From JALZVT01 sp964634815 (GTDB lineage Bacteria; Pseudomonadota; Gammaproteobacteria; Pseudomonadales; Azotimanducaceae), in NCBI GenBank assembly GCA_964634815.1, contig CAZWMD010000058.1, positions 1-26,194 on the forward strand: DNA of 26,194 nt. Reading direction: 5' to 3'. A program made the translations under genes and the position numbers. Shown here in pieces: positions 1 to 7,108 of this stretch. Numbering within the stretch: position 1 is the first letter of the stretch; each line of letters begins with the position of its first letter. Below the pieces are notes generated by a model, which saw only the letters and a program-made list of their open reading frames with translations, had not been told where the DNA came from and searched no databases.

Positions 1-146
1 TGATTTCATTCAGCGAAACCTGGTTGTGCTGTAGTCTAATCCCTGAGCGTGACTGGCGATAACGCAGAACTAACTGTGAGGAAACGCAACATAGACAGGT
101 TCGATCGTCTGGGACCGTCGTCATAGATAAAAAGGGCGTTTCAAAT

Positions 147-611
147 ATGACTGACACCAGCACAGCAGATCTATCAGTGATCTACCATTACGAGCAACTT
201 GCAGATTGGCTAGGTACTTCAGGCCAGCCTAAGGCAGACCAGTTTTCCCTGATTGCAGACGCGGGTTATCAACTGGTTGTGAATCTTGCGTTACCTTCAT
301 CGGATCATGCTGTTTCAGATGAAGGCTCGATTGTTACGGGCGCGGGCATGGCCTATGTCCACATACCGGTCGACTTTGAGTCACCGAGAGTGGAAGACTT
401 ACACCGTTTTTTTGGTGTTTTGGATGCCTACTCAGACTCTAAGGTCTGGGTGCATTGCGTTGTTAATGCGAGGGTTTCAGTTTTCTGCTATCACTATCTA
501 ACGAAGCGCCAAGGGCTCTCGGACGCTGAGGCCAAAACAAGTTTGCTAAAGCGTTGGGAGCCTGAAATGGACAGTGTCTGGCGTAGTTTTCTTGCGCTCA
601 CTGATGTCTAG
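147..611 (+). CDS. Protein tyrosine phosphatase-like (DSP/DUF442-type) protein
   Basis: A 154-residue soluble protein with the look of the small dual-specificity/DUF442 phosphatase-like family. The N-terminal half carries a core strand 'YQLVVNLALP', and the presumed P-loop is 'VWVHCVVNARVS' with His103, Cys104 and Arg109. Canonical enzymes use H-C-X5-R; here only four residues separate Cys and Arg. From memory, related bacterial proteins share an 'HCxxNxRVS' form, so this may be a family trait rather than a mutation, but activity is uncertain. The ATG is preceded by AAGGG about ten bases upstream. It is convergent with the DUF2059 gene, 17 bases away, and is apparently transcribed alone. Fold assignment is fairly secure; substrate is unknown. 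Confidence 0.72.
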   Translation: MTDTSTADLSVIYHYEQLADWLGTSGQPKADQFSLIADAGYQLVVNLALPSSDHAVSDEGSIVTGAGMAYVHIPVDFESPRVEDLHRFFGVLDAYSDSKVWVHCVVNARVSVFCYHYLTKRQGLSDAEAKTSLLKRWEPEMDSVWRSFLALTDV

Positions 612-628
612 ATGCCCAATGCTTTACG

Positions 629-1123
629 CTAATGGGCTTCGCGATGTTCTTTCAATTCTTCTGCGAATTCAGCGGCCAGTGTTTGAATTTTAGGCATGAA
701 GTCGACCAGCAGGTCCTGACTGAGCTTTGTAGATTCTCCCATTACGGCAGGCATCTTTTTAACCAACGAGCGCCCAGTACTGGAACGATAGAAGGTCAGC
801 ATGTCTTGTATCTCTTCTTCGCTGTAGTTGTTTAAGTATATGTCGATCATCGGTTCTTCCATTTTCTCCCAAGACACTTCCTCTATCATTAGGGCCGAGA
901 TCTTCTCCATATAGTTATCAAAAACTGCTTGTTCTGATGCTTTTATCCCCATTTGCTGGCCCACGCCGGCGAACATTTGGTTCATTTGAGAGTAGATAGT
1001 CTCAATCATGGAATCGACTTCCATGAGCGCCATCAGTTCTTTCACACTTTCCCTTTTTCCGGTCTCTGCTAACGCGGGAAAATTGATTGTGAACGCGATT
1101 AGTGCGATCAGTAGGTATCTCAT
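629..1123 (-). CDS. Secreted DUF2059 domain protein
   Basis: A 164-residue protein starting with a clear Sec signal peptide (Met-Arg, hydrophobic stretch, cleavage predicted after 'FPALA'). The mature part is helical and acidic and matches the DUF2059 pattern: a 'MEVDSMIETIYSQM' helix, then 'NNYSEEEIQDMLTFYRSSTGRSLVKKMP', the hallmark of the family (an E-E-I/L-x-D-[ML]-x-x-F-Y-x-S-x-x-G-x-x segment). DUF2059 proteins are periplasmic and of unknown function. A good Shine-Dalgarno site (AAGGA) lies eight bases before the ATG. The gene is read toward the phosphatase-like gene, and no operon partner is evident downstream. Confidence 0.88.
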   Translation of the reverse strand: MRYLLIALIAFTINFPALAETGKRESVKELMALMEVDSMIETIYSQMNQMFAGVGQQMGIKASEQAVFDNYMEKISALMIEEVSWEKMEEPMIDIYLNNYSEEEIQDMLTFYRSSTGRSLVKKMPAVMGESTKLSQDLLVDFMPKIQTLAAEFAEELKEHREAH

Positions 1124-1275
1124 GGTGTATTCCTTAAGAAGGTTATGTTGCGTCGGGGTTGGCTGGTCCGCGTTTAGTAGGCTCTACTGAGCTAATCTAT
1201 CCCAGAGATGCCCTTAAAACTACGTTCGAGTTTGACAATGCGTTGCAAAACCCTGCAACCAACCAAAATATTGAC

Positions 1276-1431
1276 TCAGTCTTCTATTTGGTGGCGCCAA
1301 GTTTCCAGTGTCTTGTTGGTTAGCGCTTTAACGATGTTCTGGTACGCTGCCTCATTGCCTAACACCCTGATATAGTTAAGATTGTGGGAGTATATGAGGG
1401 GAATGCGGTGGAGTTGATTGATAACAAGAAC
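1276..1431 (-). other. Open-frame remnant, possible gene fragment
   Basis: A stop-to-stop frame of 51 codons whose translation looks protein-like near its end ('AAYQNIVKALTNKTLETW'). It runs antisense into the start of the cupin gene. The only plausible start is a GTG at 1365 (29 residues) without a ribosome binding site. It could be the degenerate tail of a lost gene or chance. I see no family resemblance. Confidence 0.22.
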
Positions 1432-1857
1432 TTAAGGTGGAAGCACTTTACGGGCAGCGACAGCTTTGATTATCCGATCGATTATTGGGCAGCTCTTCTG
1501 GGAGCACGAGCCGATGGGCATGTAGATCTTCTGTATCGTTGGGCACCTAATGCCTATTGCCACTTTCACCGGCATGCTGCCGCAACGTCGTCTACGGTGA
1601 TTTCTGGCGAACTTCATATCATGGATATCGACCTTGAAAGCGGCGAAGAGGTTGGGCGTGTTGTTAGGCGTGCGGGGAGCTATGCTCACAAATCAGCTGG
1701 AGATGTTCATATGGAGCGAGGTGGCCCTGATGGTGCTGTAGTTCTCTTCAATTTGTACGCACCAGACGGGTTACTCGCAGAGACGCTGGGGCGTGACGGT
1801 ACGGTATTGGGTCAATCTACTCTGGACCAAATATTGCGAGGCCGTTCGTCTCGTTAG
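1408..1857 (+). CDS. Cupin domain protein
   Basis: About 149 residues forming a single RmlC-like cupin barrel. The metal-site motif is visible as 'CHFHRHAAATSSTVISGELHI', with His residues spaced as in cupin motif 1 and a conserved Gly-Glu; a second conserved stretch is 'DVHMERGGPDGAVVLF'. The frame is open from a GTG at 1384, but I prefer GTG 1408 because GAGGGG sits six bases upstream of it. Cupins of this size are often small dioxygenases, anti-sigma-like sensors or sugar-binding proteins, and nothing here distinguishes them. It stands alone: upstream is a gene-poor 280-base stretch, downstream a 180-base spacer. Confidence 0.75.
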   Translation: MELIDNKNLRWKHFTGSDSFDYPIDYWAALLGARADGHVDLLYRWAPNAYCHFHRHAAATSSTVISGELHIMDIDLESGEEVGRVVRRAGSYAHKSAGDVHMERGGPDGAVVLFNLYAPDGLLAETLGRDGTVLGQSTLDQILRGRSSR

Positions 1858-1901
1858 AGATTCTTTAGCCCTTTTACCGTTTTGCGTAAGCTATAGGGTC
1901 A

Positions 1902-2021
1902 TCATAAGATCGCCACAGAATCAGCACGGTTACGATACGAATACTGGATTTCATAATCGCGCTCCTGCCGAAGTCCATCAAGCACAACTTCAAGACCGCT
2001 CCGATTATCGCTCTGCCACAA
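1902..2021 (-). other. Small ORF or gene remnant downstream of the lipoprotein
   Basis: A frame of 39 codons from a TTG, with a convincing protein-like translation ('GLEVVLDGLRQERDYEIQYS'), located just after the lipoprotein gene on the same strand. There is no good ribosome binding site before the TTG. In another frame an ATG at 1954 has GGAG nearby and encodes 26 residues beginning MKSSIRIV, so two readings compete. It may be the tail of a decayed gene. Confidence 0.28.
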
Positions 2022-2040
2022 TTCTTTATCTGACTAACCC

Positions 2041-2352
2041 TTAGTCTTCCAGAATTTGGGAAACGGATTTCAGCTCAGCGCCACATTCGCGCAATGTGTT
2101 TGCCATGATGTCTAAAGAGATATGCGTGTCTCTCGTTAGCATTCCGCTGCCATCCAAATTAATAAAGCCTGAAGACTGATGACCTTCATAAACGATTTTA
2201 ACGTGTCTACAACTCTGTGATAGACCATCCAGAAATTCTTCTTTGGAAACTCCATCGTTTTGAGGTAGATGAGATGAGCAACCGCTGATAGAGAGCACGG
2301 TAGCCAGGAGGTAACGGGGTTTGTTAAAAGGCGGTTGCATTTGGCTTGGCAT
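2041..2352 (-). CDS. Small lipoprotein, unrecognised
   Basis: The frame is open from 2421, but the useful part begins at an internal Met. From 2352 (or 2340) the protein starts with a short basic region, a hydrophobic segment 'YLLATVLSISGC' and a lipobox ending in Cys (I-S-G-C), as in lipoproteins processed by signal peptidase II. The mature domain is about 78 residues with two further cysteines and the segment 'IVYEGHQSSGFINLDGSG'. I do not recognise a family. Likely anchored to the inner leaflet of the outer membrane. No strong Shine-Dalgarno sequence marks either start. It follows the PPOX-like gene on the same strand after 93 bases. Confidence 0.6.
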   Translation of the reverse strand: MPSQMQPPFNKPRYLLATVLSISGCSSHLPQNDGVSKEEFLDGLSQSCRHVKIVYEGHQSSGFINLDGSGMLTRDTHISLDIMANTLRECGAELKSVSQILED

Positions 2353-2445
2353 ACTCTGCGTTGCATTGGCGGATTGACTATGCGGTCTGCGATGCCCGCG
2401 ATATAAAATATACAAGAGCATAGGAGCCTGTGCCTTCAGGCCACC

Positions 2446-3000
2446 CTAGAAAGATGGTGTCTTCAGTCCAGGCAAACCGTCGATACTGGACATGTTTGAC
2501 GCAAGCTGTCCCTTACGAATCCCTTCTGGCCCCAGCTTGTCTGCAAAGTTCTGGTAATAGTCGCGGGTTCCTTCGAATTTATAGAGTGGCACGTTCCATC
2601 CGCATGAATCAGCAATGCGAGTGATTTCCAGCTTGATGATTGAGCGTACGCCAGGCAGCTGCTCGAAGCGACCCTCCAGAACATGAAACTCGTCACTATC
2701 TTTTTCGATAACGCTGCCTTTGCCATGCAATCTGAGAATGAAGGGTTTCCCTTCGAATGCGCAGAACATGAGCACTAAACGCCTATTCTCTTTGATCTGT
2801 GAAATCGTTTCCACGCCACTGCCCGTAACGTCCAGGTATGCCACCGTATTGTTGTCGAGCACCTGAAGGCTATCCATGCCTTTGGGTGAAATGTTGACAT
2901 GGCCCTCCTGACTTAAGGGCGCGGTGCCCACGAAAAAGAGCTTTTGTTCTGAAATGAACTCAATCAGCTTAGGCGTAAGTTCTTGGTATAGTTTTCCCAT
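2446..3000 (-). CDS. Pyridoxamine 5'-phosphate oxidase-family flavoprotein
   Basis: 184 residues of the FMN-binding split-barrel fold. The N-terminal pattern 'FFVGTAPLSQEGHVNISPKG' followed by 'NTVAYLDVTGSGVETISQIKENRR' and 'LRLHGKG' is typical of the PPOX-family proteins annotated only as 'pyridoxamine 5'-phosphate oxidase family'; they usually bind FMN or F420 and are not the vitamin B6 enzyme itself. The frame is open 15 codons further upstream, but ATG 3000 is chosen because GAGGAGG lies seven bases before it and family members begin MGKLY or similar. The C-terminal region with 'ADSCGWNVPLY' is also family-typical. Substrate unknown. Confidence 0.85.
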   Translation of the reverse strand: MGKLYQELTPKLIEFISEQKLFFVGTAPLSQEGHVNISPKGMDSLQVLDNNTVAYLDVTGSGVETISQIKENRRLVLMFCAFEGKPFILRLHGKGSVIEKDSDEFHVLEGRFEQLPGVRSIIKLEITRIADSCGWNVPLYKFEGTRDYYQNFADKLGPEGIRKGQLASNMSSIDGLPGLKTPSF

Positions 3001-3132
3001 TGGTGCCTCCTCAAAATTCCCAGTGTAGTTGACCACTCCTGACACCGTTGTGTCAGCATGGCTGCCGTTTCGTGGTCATTGTTTACCAAGTGATAGTTCG
3101 CCAAGAAACCCCGGGTTTCGCCGCCCGTGAAC

Positions 3133-3684
3133 TTATTGAGGTTTGTTTTTGCCACCATCTGGTAGCAGTCCTTGATAAAAATTGAAGGTGTTTGTGACTG
3201 AGATTCGATCCAGTACTGAGTTAACAACAACTATAATCTCAGCGTCGCCATAGGCTTTGTACTGTTCCCACCATTTACGACCTATCTGGGTGTTCAAGTT
3301 GAATGCTTCTTCAGAAACAACGCCTTCCCAGCCGTCGCCAAAGTAACCTATAGCTCTATCGTCTTTGAGTCGTCTCCAACTCACGATGAGTGCAGAGTAG
3401 TATTGGCTTAAGACAACAGCGTCTTCCTGATTAATGTCGTTTGGTCTGAAAATAGCCTTTGAGAGAGAAGTTTCTGGCGACTCACCCATTAGTGATAGAT
3501 TGCGTGACATTGCCGAGAGGTAGGCGTTGTCAAAAGTTTGGACCTGGGCAAGGTCTCTGTTTTGATTCAGCTCAAAGATCAGGGCTGCGATACCAACTAC
3601 CACCGCGATATTGGTGATAAGTTGTAATGGCGATACCCATGAATTTCCTTTTTGCTCTTCGGTCTGATCGTTTTGGTTTTCCAT
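3133..3684 (-). CDS. Single-pass membrane-anchored hypothetical protein
   Basis: About 183 residues. After a polar N-terminus rich in Glu and Gln there is one transmembrane helix ('LITNIAVVVGIAALIFEL') followed by an 'NQNR' turn and a mostly helical soluble domain of about 140 residues, probably periplasmic or cytoplasmic depending on topology. Many marine bacteria encode similar proteins with a 'xxNIAxxxGIxxLxxELxQN' N-terminus; I know no function. Three in-frame Met codons compete (3714, 3690, 3684); 3684 has AGGG six bases upstream and is preferred. The upstream region is interrupted by assembly gap 1, but the start itself lies outside the gap. Confidence 0.62.
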   Translation of the reverse strand: MENQNDQTEEQKGNSWVSPLQLITNIAVVVGIAALIFELNQNRDLAQVQTFDNAYLSAMSRNLSLMGESPETSLSKAIFRPNDINQEDAVVLSQYYSALIVSWRRLKDDRAIGYFGDGWEGVVSEEAFNLNTQIGRKWWEQYKAYGDAEIIVVVNSVLDRISVTNTFNFYQGLLPDGGKNKPQ

Positions 3685-3699
3685 GTTCATCCCTGATGC

Positions 3700-3754
3700 C
3701 TGTCGAGAATCCATTGTTTACTAAATGAGCTATGGAGTCGAGATATTGACTATC
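3700..3754. repeat. 55-base direct copy, left of gap 1
   Basis: These 55 bases are identical to 3855-3909, on the other side of the N run. The length equals a common assembler k-mer and the copies end exactly at the Ns, so this is read as overlapping contig ends, not a genomic repeat. Confidence 0.95.
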
Positions 3755-3854
3755 NNNNNNNNNNNNNNNNNNNNNNNNNNNNNNNNNNNNNNNNNNNNNN
3801 NNNNNNNNNNNNNNNNNNNNNNNNNNNNNNNNNNNNNNNNNNNNNNNNNNNNNN
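3755..3854. other. Assembly gap 1 (100 N), probably spurious
   Basis: A run of exactly 100 N between two identical 55-mers. If the contigs truly overlap, the real sequence has one copy of the 55-mer and no missing bases, and the three-gene operon at 3972-4696 would run into the membrane-protein gene at 3684 after roughly 130 bases. Confidence 0.9.
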
Positions 3855-3909
3855 CTGTCGAGAATCCATTGTTTACTAAATGAGCTATGGAGTCGAGATA
3901 TTGACTATC
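3855..3909. repeat. 55-base direct copy, right of gap 1
   Basis: Exact copy of 3700-3754, beginning directly after the last N. Confidence 0.95.
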
Positions 3910-3971
3910 GGGTTATGGTGAACGAAAGCTACTGGTTTAGGAAAAGATGCTGGGATCTTTCAGTTATCGGC

Positions 3972-4208
3972 TCAGTATTTTCTGTTTCGCGGATGATTCT
4001 GTGCTGTTCGTTCGTTGCCGTGCTTATAGTTTCCGGTTAAGCGAGCCATCAACTGTTGTTGTTCAGAAAAATCCATTTCAGAGATGTCGAATGCAAAGTC
4101 GGCAGCCTTATGGCCGCGTAAGGTCGTGGCTTTCTTGCCGTTGTGAAAAATTTGGTATTCCGTGCCGGTCTGTTGAAACGTGAAGCCTAGATTGTTTTTC
4201 TTATCCAT
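3972..4208 (-). CDS. Small conserved-looking protein, third gene of mini-operon
   Basis: 78 residues, soluble, without cysteine. The body reads like a small beta-strand domain ('YQIFHNGKKATTLRGHKAADF') followed by a helix with 'QQQLMARLTGNYKHGNE', a signature I have seen in small uncharacterised gammaproteobacterial proteins; no function is known to me. The C-terminal tail is polar and Asn/Arg-rich. The ATG lies 15 bases after the stop of the 4224-4454 gene on the same strand, with only a weak CGGA upstream, so it probably depends on read-through or coupling from that gene. It is the last of three adjacent small genes. Confidence 0.65.
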   Translation of the reverse strand: MDKKNNLGFTFQQTGTEYQIFHNGKKATTLRGHKAADFAFDISEMDFSEQQQLMARLTGNYKHGNERTAQNHPRNRKY

Positions 4209-4223
4209 TTTGGAATCCGCAAT

Positions 4224-4454
4224 TCACGCCCTTCTTTTCTCTAAAGCTTGGATCAATCGCGATCCAATGTGTTGTGCAGCCACAGTGACTGCGCCTGTGG
4301 AACTTGAGTACCATGTTGTTCTAAACGTACTATTAGATGTAGATGGCTGTCCGATAACCTCAATGAGTTTCTCCGCTAACTGCACTAACTCCAGAGAAAC
4401 CGCTTCGCAATGGCAAGAGGCGTTGCTTAGCTTGGCTGACGTGTTCTGTTTCAT
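4224..4454 (-). CDS. Small hypothetical protein, second gene of mini-operon
   Basis: 76 residues beginning MKQNTSAKL. The first half has Cys-His-Cys ('SCHCEAV') and an amphipathic helix ('LELVQLAEKLIEVIG'); the second half is Ser/Thr-rich ('STFRTTWYSSSTGAVTVAA') and ends in a basic helix. I do not recognise a family. Its reality is supported mainly by context: its ATG shares one base with the TGA of the upstream gene (TGATG), the classic arrangement for translational coupling, and the next gene follows after 15 bases. No independent ribosome binding site is visible. Confidence 0.55.
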   Translation of the reverse strand: MKQNTSAKLSNASCHCEAVSLELVQLAEKLIEVIGQPSTSNSTFRTTWYSSSTGAVTVAAQHIGSRLIQALEKRRA

Positions 4455-4696
4455 CAGATACAAGGATTGGTGTCGTCTTCTTGGGTGAGTTTGGCCGCAG
4501 AAACCCTGGCCAAGTGCTTTCGCATATAGCGCATAAGTAGAATTGCTTTTTCATCTGCATTGAAGGTTGCTGAACCCGCATCATCTATAGGCACGGGAAA
4601 CTGGAAGCCATTATCAGTTTCATAGAACAGGCTTCGATCTCGGTAAAACACAAAATGTGCCGTTTGGCCTTTGACCAGGTCTTTGATGTTGTTCAT
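4454..4696 (-). CDS. Small conserved hypothetical protein, first gene of mini-operon
   Basis: 80 residues, soluble. The sequence 'IKDLVKGQTAHFVFYRDRSL' followed by 'NGFQFPVPIDDAGSATF' and 'EKAILLMRYMRKHL' matches my recollection of a small uncharacterised family ('DLVKG...F.YYR...L.Y.T..GFEFPVPI.D.G.A.F...DKA'). No enzymatic motif is evident. The frame extends upstream to 4747, but ATG 4696 has AAAGGAAC eight bases before it and fits the family start. It begins a three-gene unit read leftward and stands about 55 bases downstream of a strong bidirectional terminator. Confidence 0.75.
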   Translation of the reverse strand: MNNIKDLVKGQTAHFVFYRDRSLFYETDNGFQFPVPIDDAGSATFNADEKAILLMRYMRKHLARVSAAKLTQEDDTNPCI

Positions 4697-4752
4697 TTTT
4701 CTGTTCCTTTCTTTGTTTCTAAAGCTATTCCTCAGTCTGCTCCCCATAAAGA

Positions 4753-4785
4753 AAAACCCCGGGAGTCGATGACTGCCGGGGTTTT
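4753..4785. terminator. Bidirectional rho-independent terminator or attenuator
   Basis: Two arms (4753-4762 and 4776-4785: AAAACCCCGG and CCGGGGTTTT) enclose a second pairing AGTC/GACT around a GAT loop, giving a 14-pair stem with one G-G mismatch. A-rich sequence on the left and T-rich on the right make it work in both directions. It sits just upstream of the mini-operon rather than after a gene, so it either insulates the operon or attenuates a longer leader transcript. Confidence 0.9.
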
Positions 4786-4815
4786 ATATTCTGTTTAGAG
4801 ATATCCTCTATGCAG

Positions 4816-4830
4816 AAAGTGCCTGACACC
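4816..4830. repeat. REP-like motif in gene-free spacer
   Basis: The motif AAAGTGCCTGACACC resembles, from memory, the terminal motif of REP sequences linked to RAYT transposases. Only one intergenic copy is present here. It is followed at 4847-4860 by a perfect short inverted repeat (CGCTTG-TT-CAAGCG). The 4797-5079 spacer holds nothing else I can support. Confidence 0.25.
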
Positions 4831-5079
4831 CACACAGCAGTGCAACCGCTTGTTCAAGCGAATTTCGTGTGCTCGCAAATTTGGCGCAGGTATTCATGGA
4901 CGGGAATATAGCCTCTATATCCTGGGTTTGTCCAGACACGGGTTAGGTTTCTGTTTTGCTACGGGCAGGCCATTTTTTGGCTATCTGCAATTTCCAGCGG
5001 GTATGACTGTTAGAGAGCCGGGCGCTAGGCGACACACTCAATGTGTATGCACGTCCAATCAAGGTCTGTGGTGTAGTCT

Positions 5080-5892
5080 ATGAGTATGAATATATCTCTG
5101 CTCGCTGACCGGTCTGATCCGATTCCCTGGGCGTACGGCCACAAAATCCCTTGGGACGAGCCCTCGTTTTCGGAGAGGATGCTGCAGGAACATTTGAATC
5201 CAAATCATGACTTGGCTAGCCGGGCGCTGCCAAAGGTAATTGCTCAGGTAGAGTATTTGCACTCTGAGATAATCCCCAAAAATGGCCGAGTGCTGGATCT
5301 TGGTTGCGGTCCTGGGCTGTACTGTCGAGAGTTTTCTCGGCGAGGTTATGAGTGCACGGGCATCGACATTTCTCCGGCATCGATAGCCTATGCGCGCACG
5401 CTAGATCCCTCTTCGATATATCGTTTGGAAGACGTAACGAGTGCCAACTTTGCAGATGGAAACGCGCTGGCAATGATGCTTTTTGGCGAGTTTCAGTCGT
5501 TTGAACCAGCGATCGCAAATAGATTATTGAGTCGTATGAAACGATCAGTTGTTCCAGGTGGGGTAGTGGTGCTTGAAGTGTTTTCTGAGGCAAAAATTGA
5601 ATCGATGGGAAAGCAGGGTTCGAGTTGGAGGTCTATGCCTGGTGGCTTGTTCAGTGATTCTCCACATCTGCATTTACAAGAGCATTTCTGGTTTCCCTCT
5701 GATCGGGTGACCGTTGGTAGACACTATGTCGTAGAAGAGAATGGCAATGTGCTTGAATACAGAGACACGCTGAAGAGCTATTCGGATCAGGAATACACAG
5801 ACATGTTCGATAGGCTCGGATTTCAGCGGGTTGTTCTTCTGCCGTCTTTGTCTGGTGAGTTAGATACCAATTTTGTAATTGGCTATTGTTAG
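5080..5892 (+). CDS. Class I SAM-dependent methyltransferase
   Basis: 270 residues with a Rossmann-type methyltransferase core starting near residue 70. Motif I is 'RVLDLGCGPG', followed by an acidic strand end ('CTGIDISPASIAYAR') that binds the ribose hydroxyls, then 'LAMMLFGEFQSF' and 'VVPGGVVVLEVF' for motifs IV/V. The roughly 60-residue N-terminal extension ('IPWAYGHKIPWDEPSFSERML') and the C-terminal 'YSDQEYTDMFDRLGFQ' place it among small-molecule methyltransferases of unknown substrate. The start could be Met1 or Met3; neither has a good ribosome binding site. Its 3' end overlaps the convergent membrane-protein gene by four bases. Confidence 0.88.
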   Translation: MSMNISLLADRSDPIPWAYGHKIPWDEPSFSERMLQEHLNPNHDLASRALPKVIAQVEYLHSEIIPKNGRVLDLGCGPGLYCREFSRRGYECTGIDISPASIAYARTLDPSSIYRLEDVTSANFADGNALAMMLFGEFQSFEPAIANRLLSRMKRSVVPGGVVVLEVFSEAKIESMGKQGSSWRSMPGGLFSDSPHLHLQEHFWFPSDRVTVGRHYVVEENGNVLEYRDTLKSYSDQEYTDMFDRLGFQRVVLLPSLSGELDTNFVIGYC

Positions 5893-6230
5893 ATAGATCC
5901 GTGCTCGCCCAGTAGAATGGCCTGCACGTTCTGATCGCATTTATAGCTCAGGTAGAGCAAATAGGCGGTTAAGAAGGGCGCTCCGAGAAAGAACGCAAAC
6001 ACACCTAGTACGAGCCCAGGTGTCGAGAAGTTGTTGCGCCATGCTGTCCAGAAAGCCGACAACACCAGGAAGCCCAAGAAATCCAAATTGAACTGACCCG
6101 GCCAGCCCATTTTCCCGATGTCACCAAAAAACACACTTAGCAAATCAAGGCCATGATTTAGAACCACGGGGATTGTGTACAGAGATATAGCGCTGAAAAT
6201 AGCCACTAACAAGATACGAAACGCGGTCAT
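5889..6230 (-). CDS. Small integral membrane protein, hypothetical
   Basis: 113 residues with three predicted membrane helices (around residues 5-27, 47-65 and 72-95) and the connecting motif 'FFGDIGKMGWPGQFNLDF', which I recall from uncharacterised gammaproteobacterial membrane proteins. AGGAG lies seven bases before the ATG. It overlaps the methyltransferase gene tail to tail by four bases, so the two transcripts are antisense at their ends. No function can be assigned. Confidence 0.78.
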   Translation of the reverse strand: MTAFRILLVAIFSAISLYTIPVVLNHGLDLLSVFFGDIGKMGWPGQFNLDFLGFLVLSAFWTAWRNNFSTPGLVLGVFAFFLGAPFLTAYLLYLSYKCDQNVQAILLGEHGSI

Positions 6231-6359
6231 GAATGACTCCTGGTTAGTTAATCATCTATCGTGACGTTGTTTTTCTTCTGTAGCAATAGACGACCAGAAG
6301 CGGGTCAATCTTGTAGAGTAGCTTTCGACCTGATCGCTTTGCCTGCGTTATTATCTACT

Positions 6360-6887
6360 CTAGAGTTTGAGTAGATATTTTAGGTGGTCAACATAGTGAT
6401 CGTAGAGCCACTCGGCATCTTCAATCTTTTCAGCGAATCGAAAGCCAAGCCTTTCCGGGATGCGCTTGCTCCTGAGGTTCATGACGTTCACGGATATGCT
6501 GAAGTTCTTTATGCCGAGATTCATATTGGCGTAGTCAATGAGGGATTTGGTTGAAGCCGTCGCTATTCCTTTACCCTGATGGCCTTCAGCTAGCCAATAG
6601 CCAATCTCGGCGTAGTTTTTTGAAGGGTTTATGGAGACTAGTCCTGAAGTGCCGACTATGTTTCCTCTTAATTTTATTGCCAAAACCAAAGACTCGTTTT
6701 TCTTGCGTTCCTCGAGAGTTGATCTTATGAAGGATTCACTATCGTATTCATCCTGGTTGTGATCCAGCCATGGTAGCCACGCTTTCAGATAGGCACGGTT
6801 CACTTCAATACAGTTGAATAGTTCCTGGCTGTCGGAAATATTCAGCGTTTCCAGAGAAACATCCTCGGTTACTTTGAGAGATAACAT
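6360..6887 (-). CDS. GNAT N-acetyltransferase, RimJ/RimL type
   Basis: 175 residues covering one complete GNAT domain. It opens with the RimL-like 'LKVTEDVSLETLNISDSQEL', has the beta-4 stretch 'AEIGYWLAEGHQGKGIATAST' with the acetyl-CoA pyrophosphate loop Q-G-K-G-I-A, and ends with 'SKRIPERLGFRFA', the usual helix near the active site. Members acetylate ribosomal protein N-termini or small amines; the target here cannot be read from sequence. It is a single-gene unit with a weak ribosome binding site and 200 bases of spacer upstream. Confidence 0.9.
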   Translation of the reverse strand: MLSLKVTEDVSLETLNISDSQELFNCIEVNRAYLKAWLPWLDHNQDEYDSESFIRSTLEERKKNESLVLAIKLRGNIVGTSGLVSINPSKNYAEIGYWLAEGHQGKGIATASTKSLIDYANMNLGIKNFSISVNVMNLRSKRIPERLGFRFAEKIEDAEWLYDHYVDHLKYLLKL

Positions 6888-7108
6888 TTGCTTATTGGTG
6901 AACCTGCGTCAAAAATTTGATCTTATCTAAAGATGTATGGTGTCTAAGGTAGACGCTGAATGCGACTGGCTGCGCAAATTTTGACAATTTTACTCAGACA
7001 CGAACCATTCTCACGTTCGCAAACACTTCTTTGTTGCAGAATCAAAGCTGCTATTACGAAGGATAGCTACCACAGATATGGCTCTCACCTATGCAAGGGA
7101 GGTTGCGC

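Noticed and set aside
3700..3909. 55-base direct repeats as attachment sites of a mobile element
   Set aside because: Both pairs in the window have the same length of 55, end exactly at the Ns, and differ in sequence from each other, which fits assembly overlap and not integration.
4850..5083. 77-codon rightward ORF overlapping the methyltransferase start by ATGA
   Set aside because: Starts at TTG without a ribosome site, and the translation is unlike a natural protein. The overlap is probably chance.
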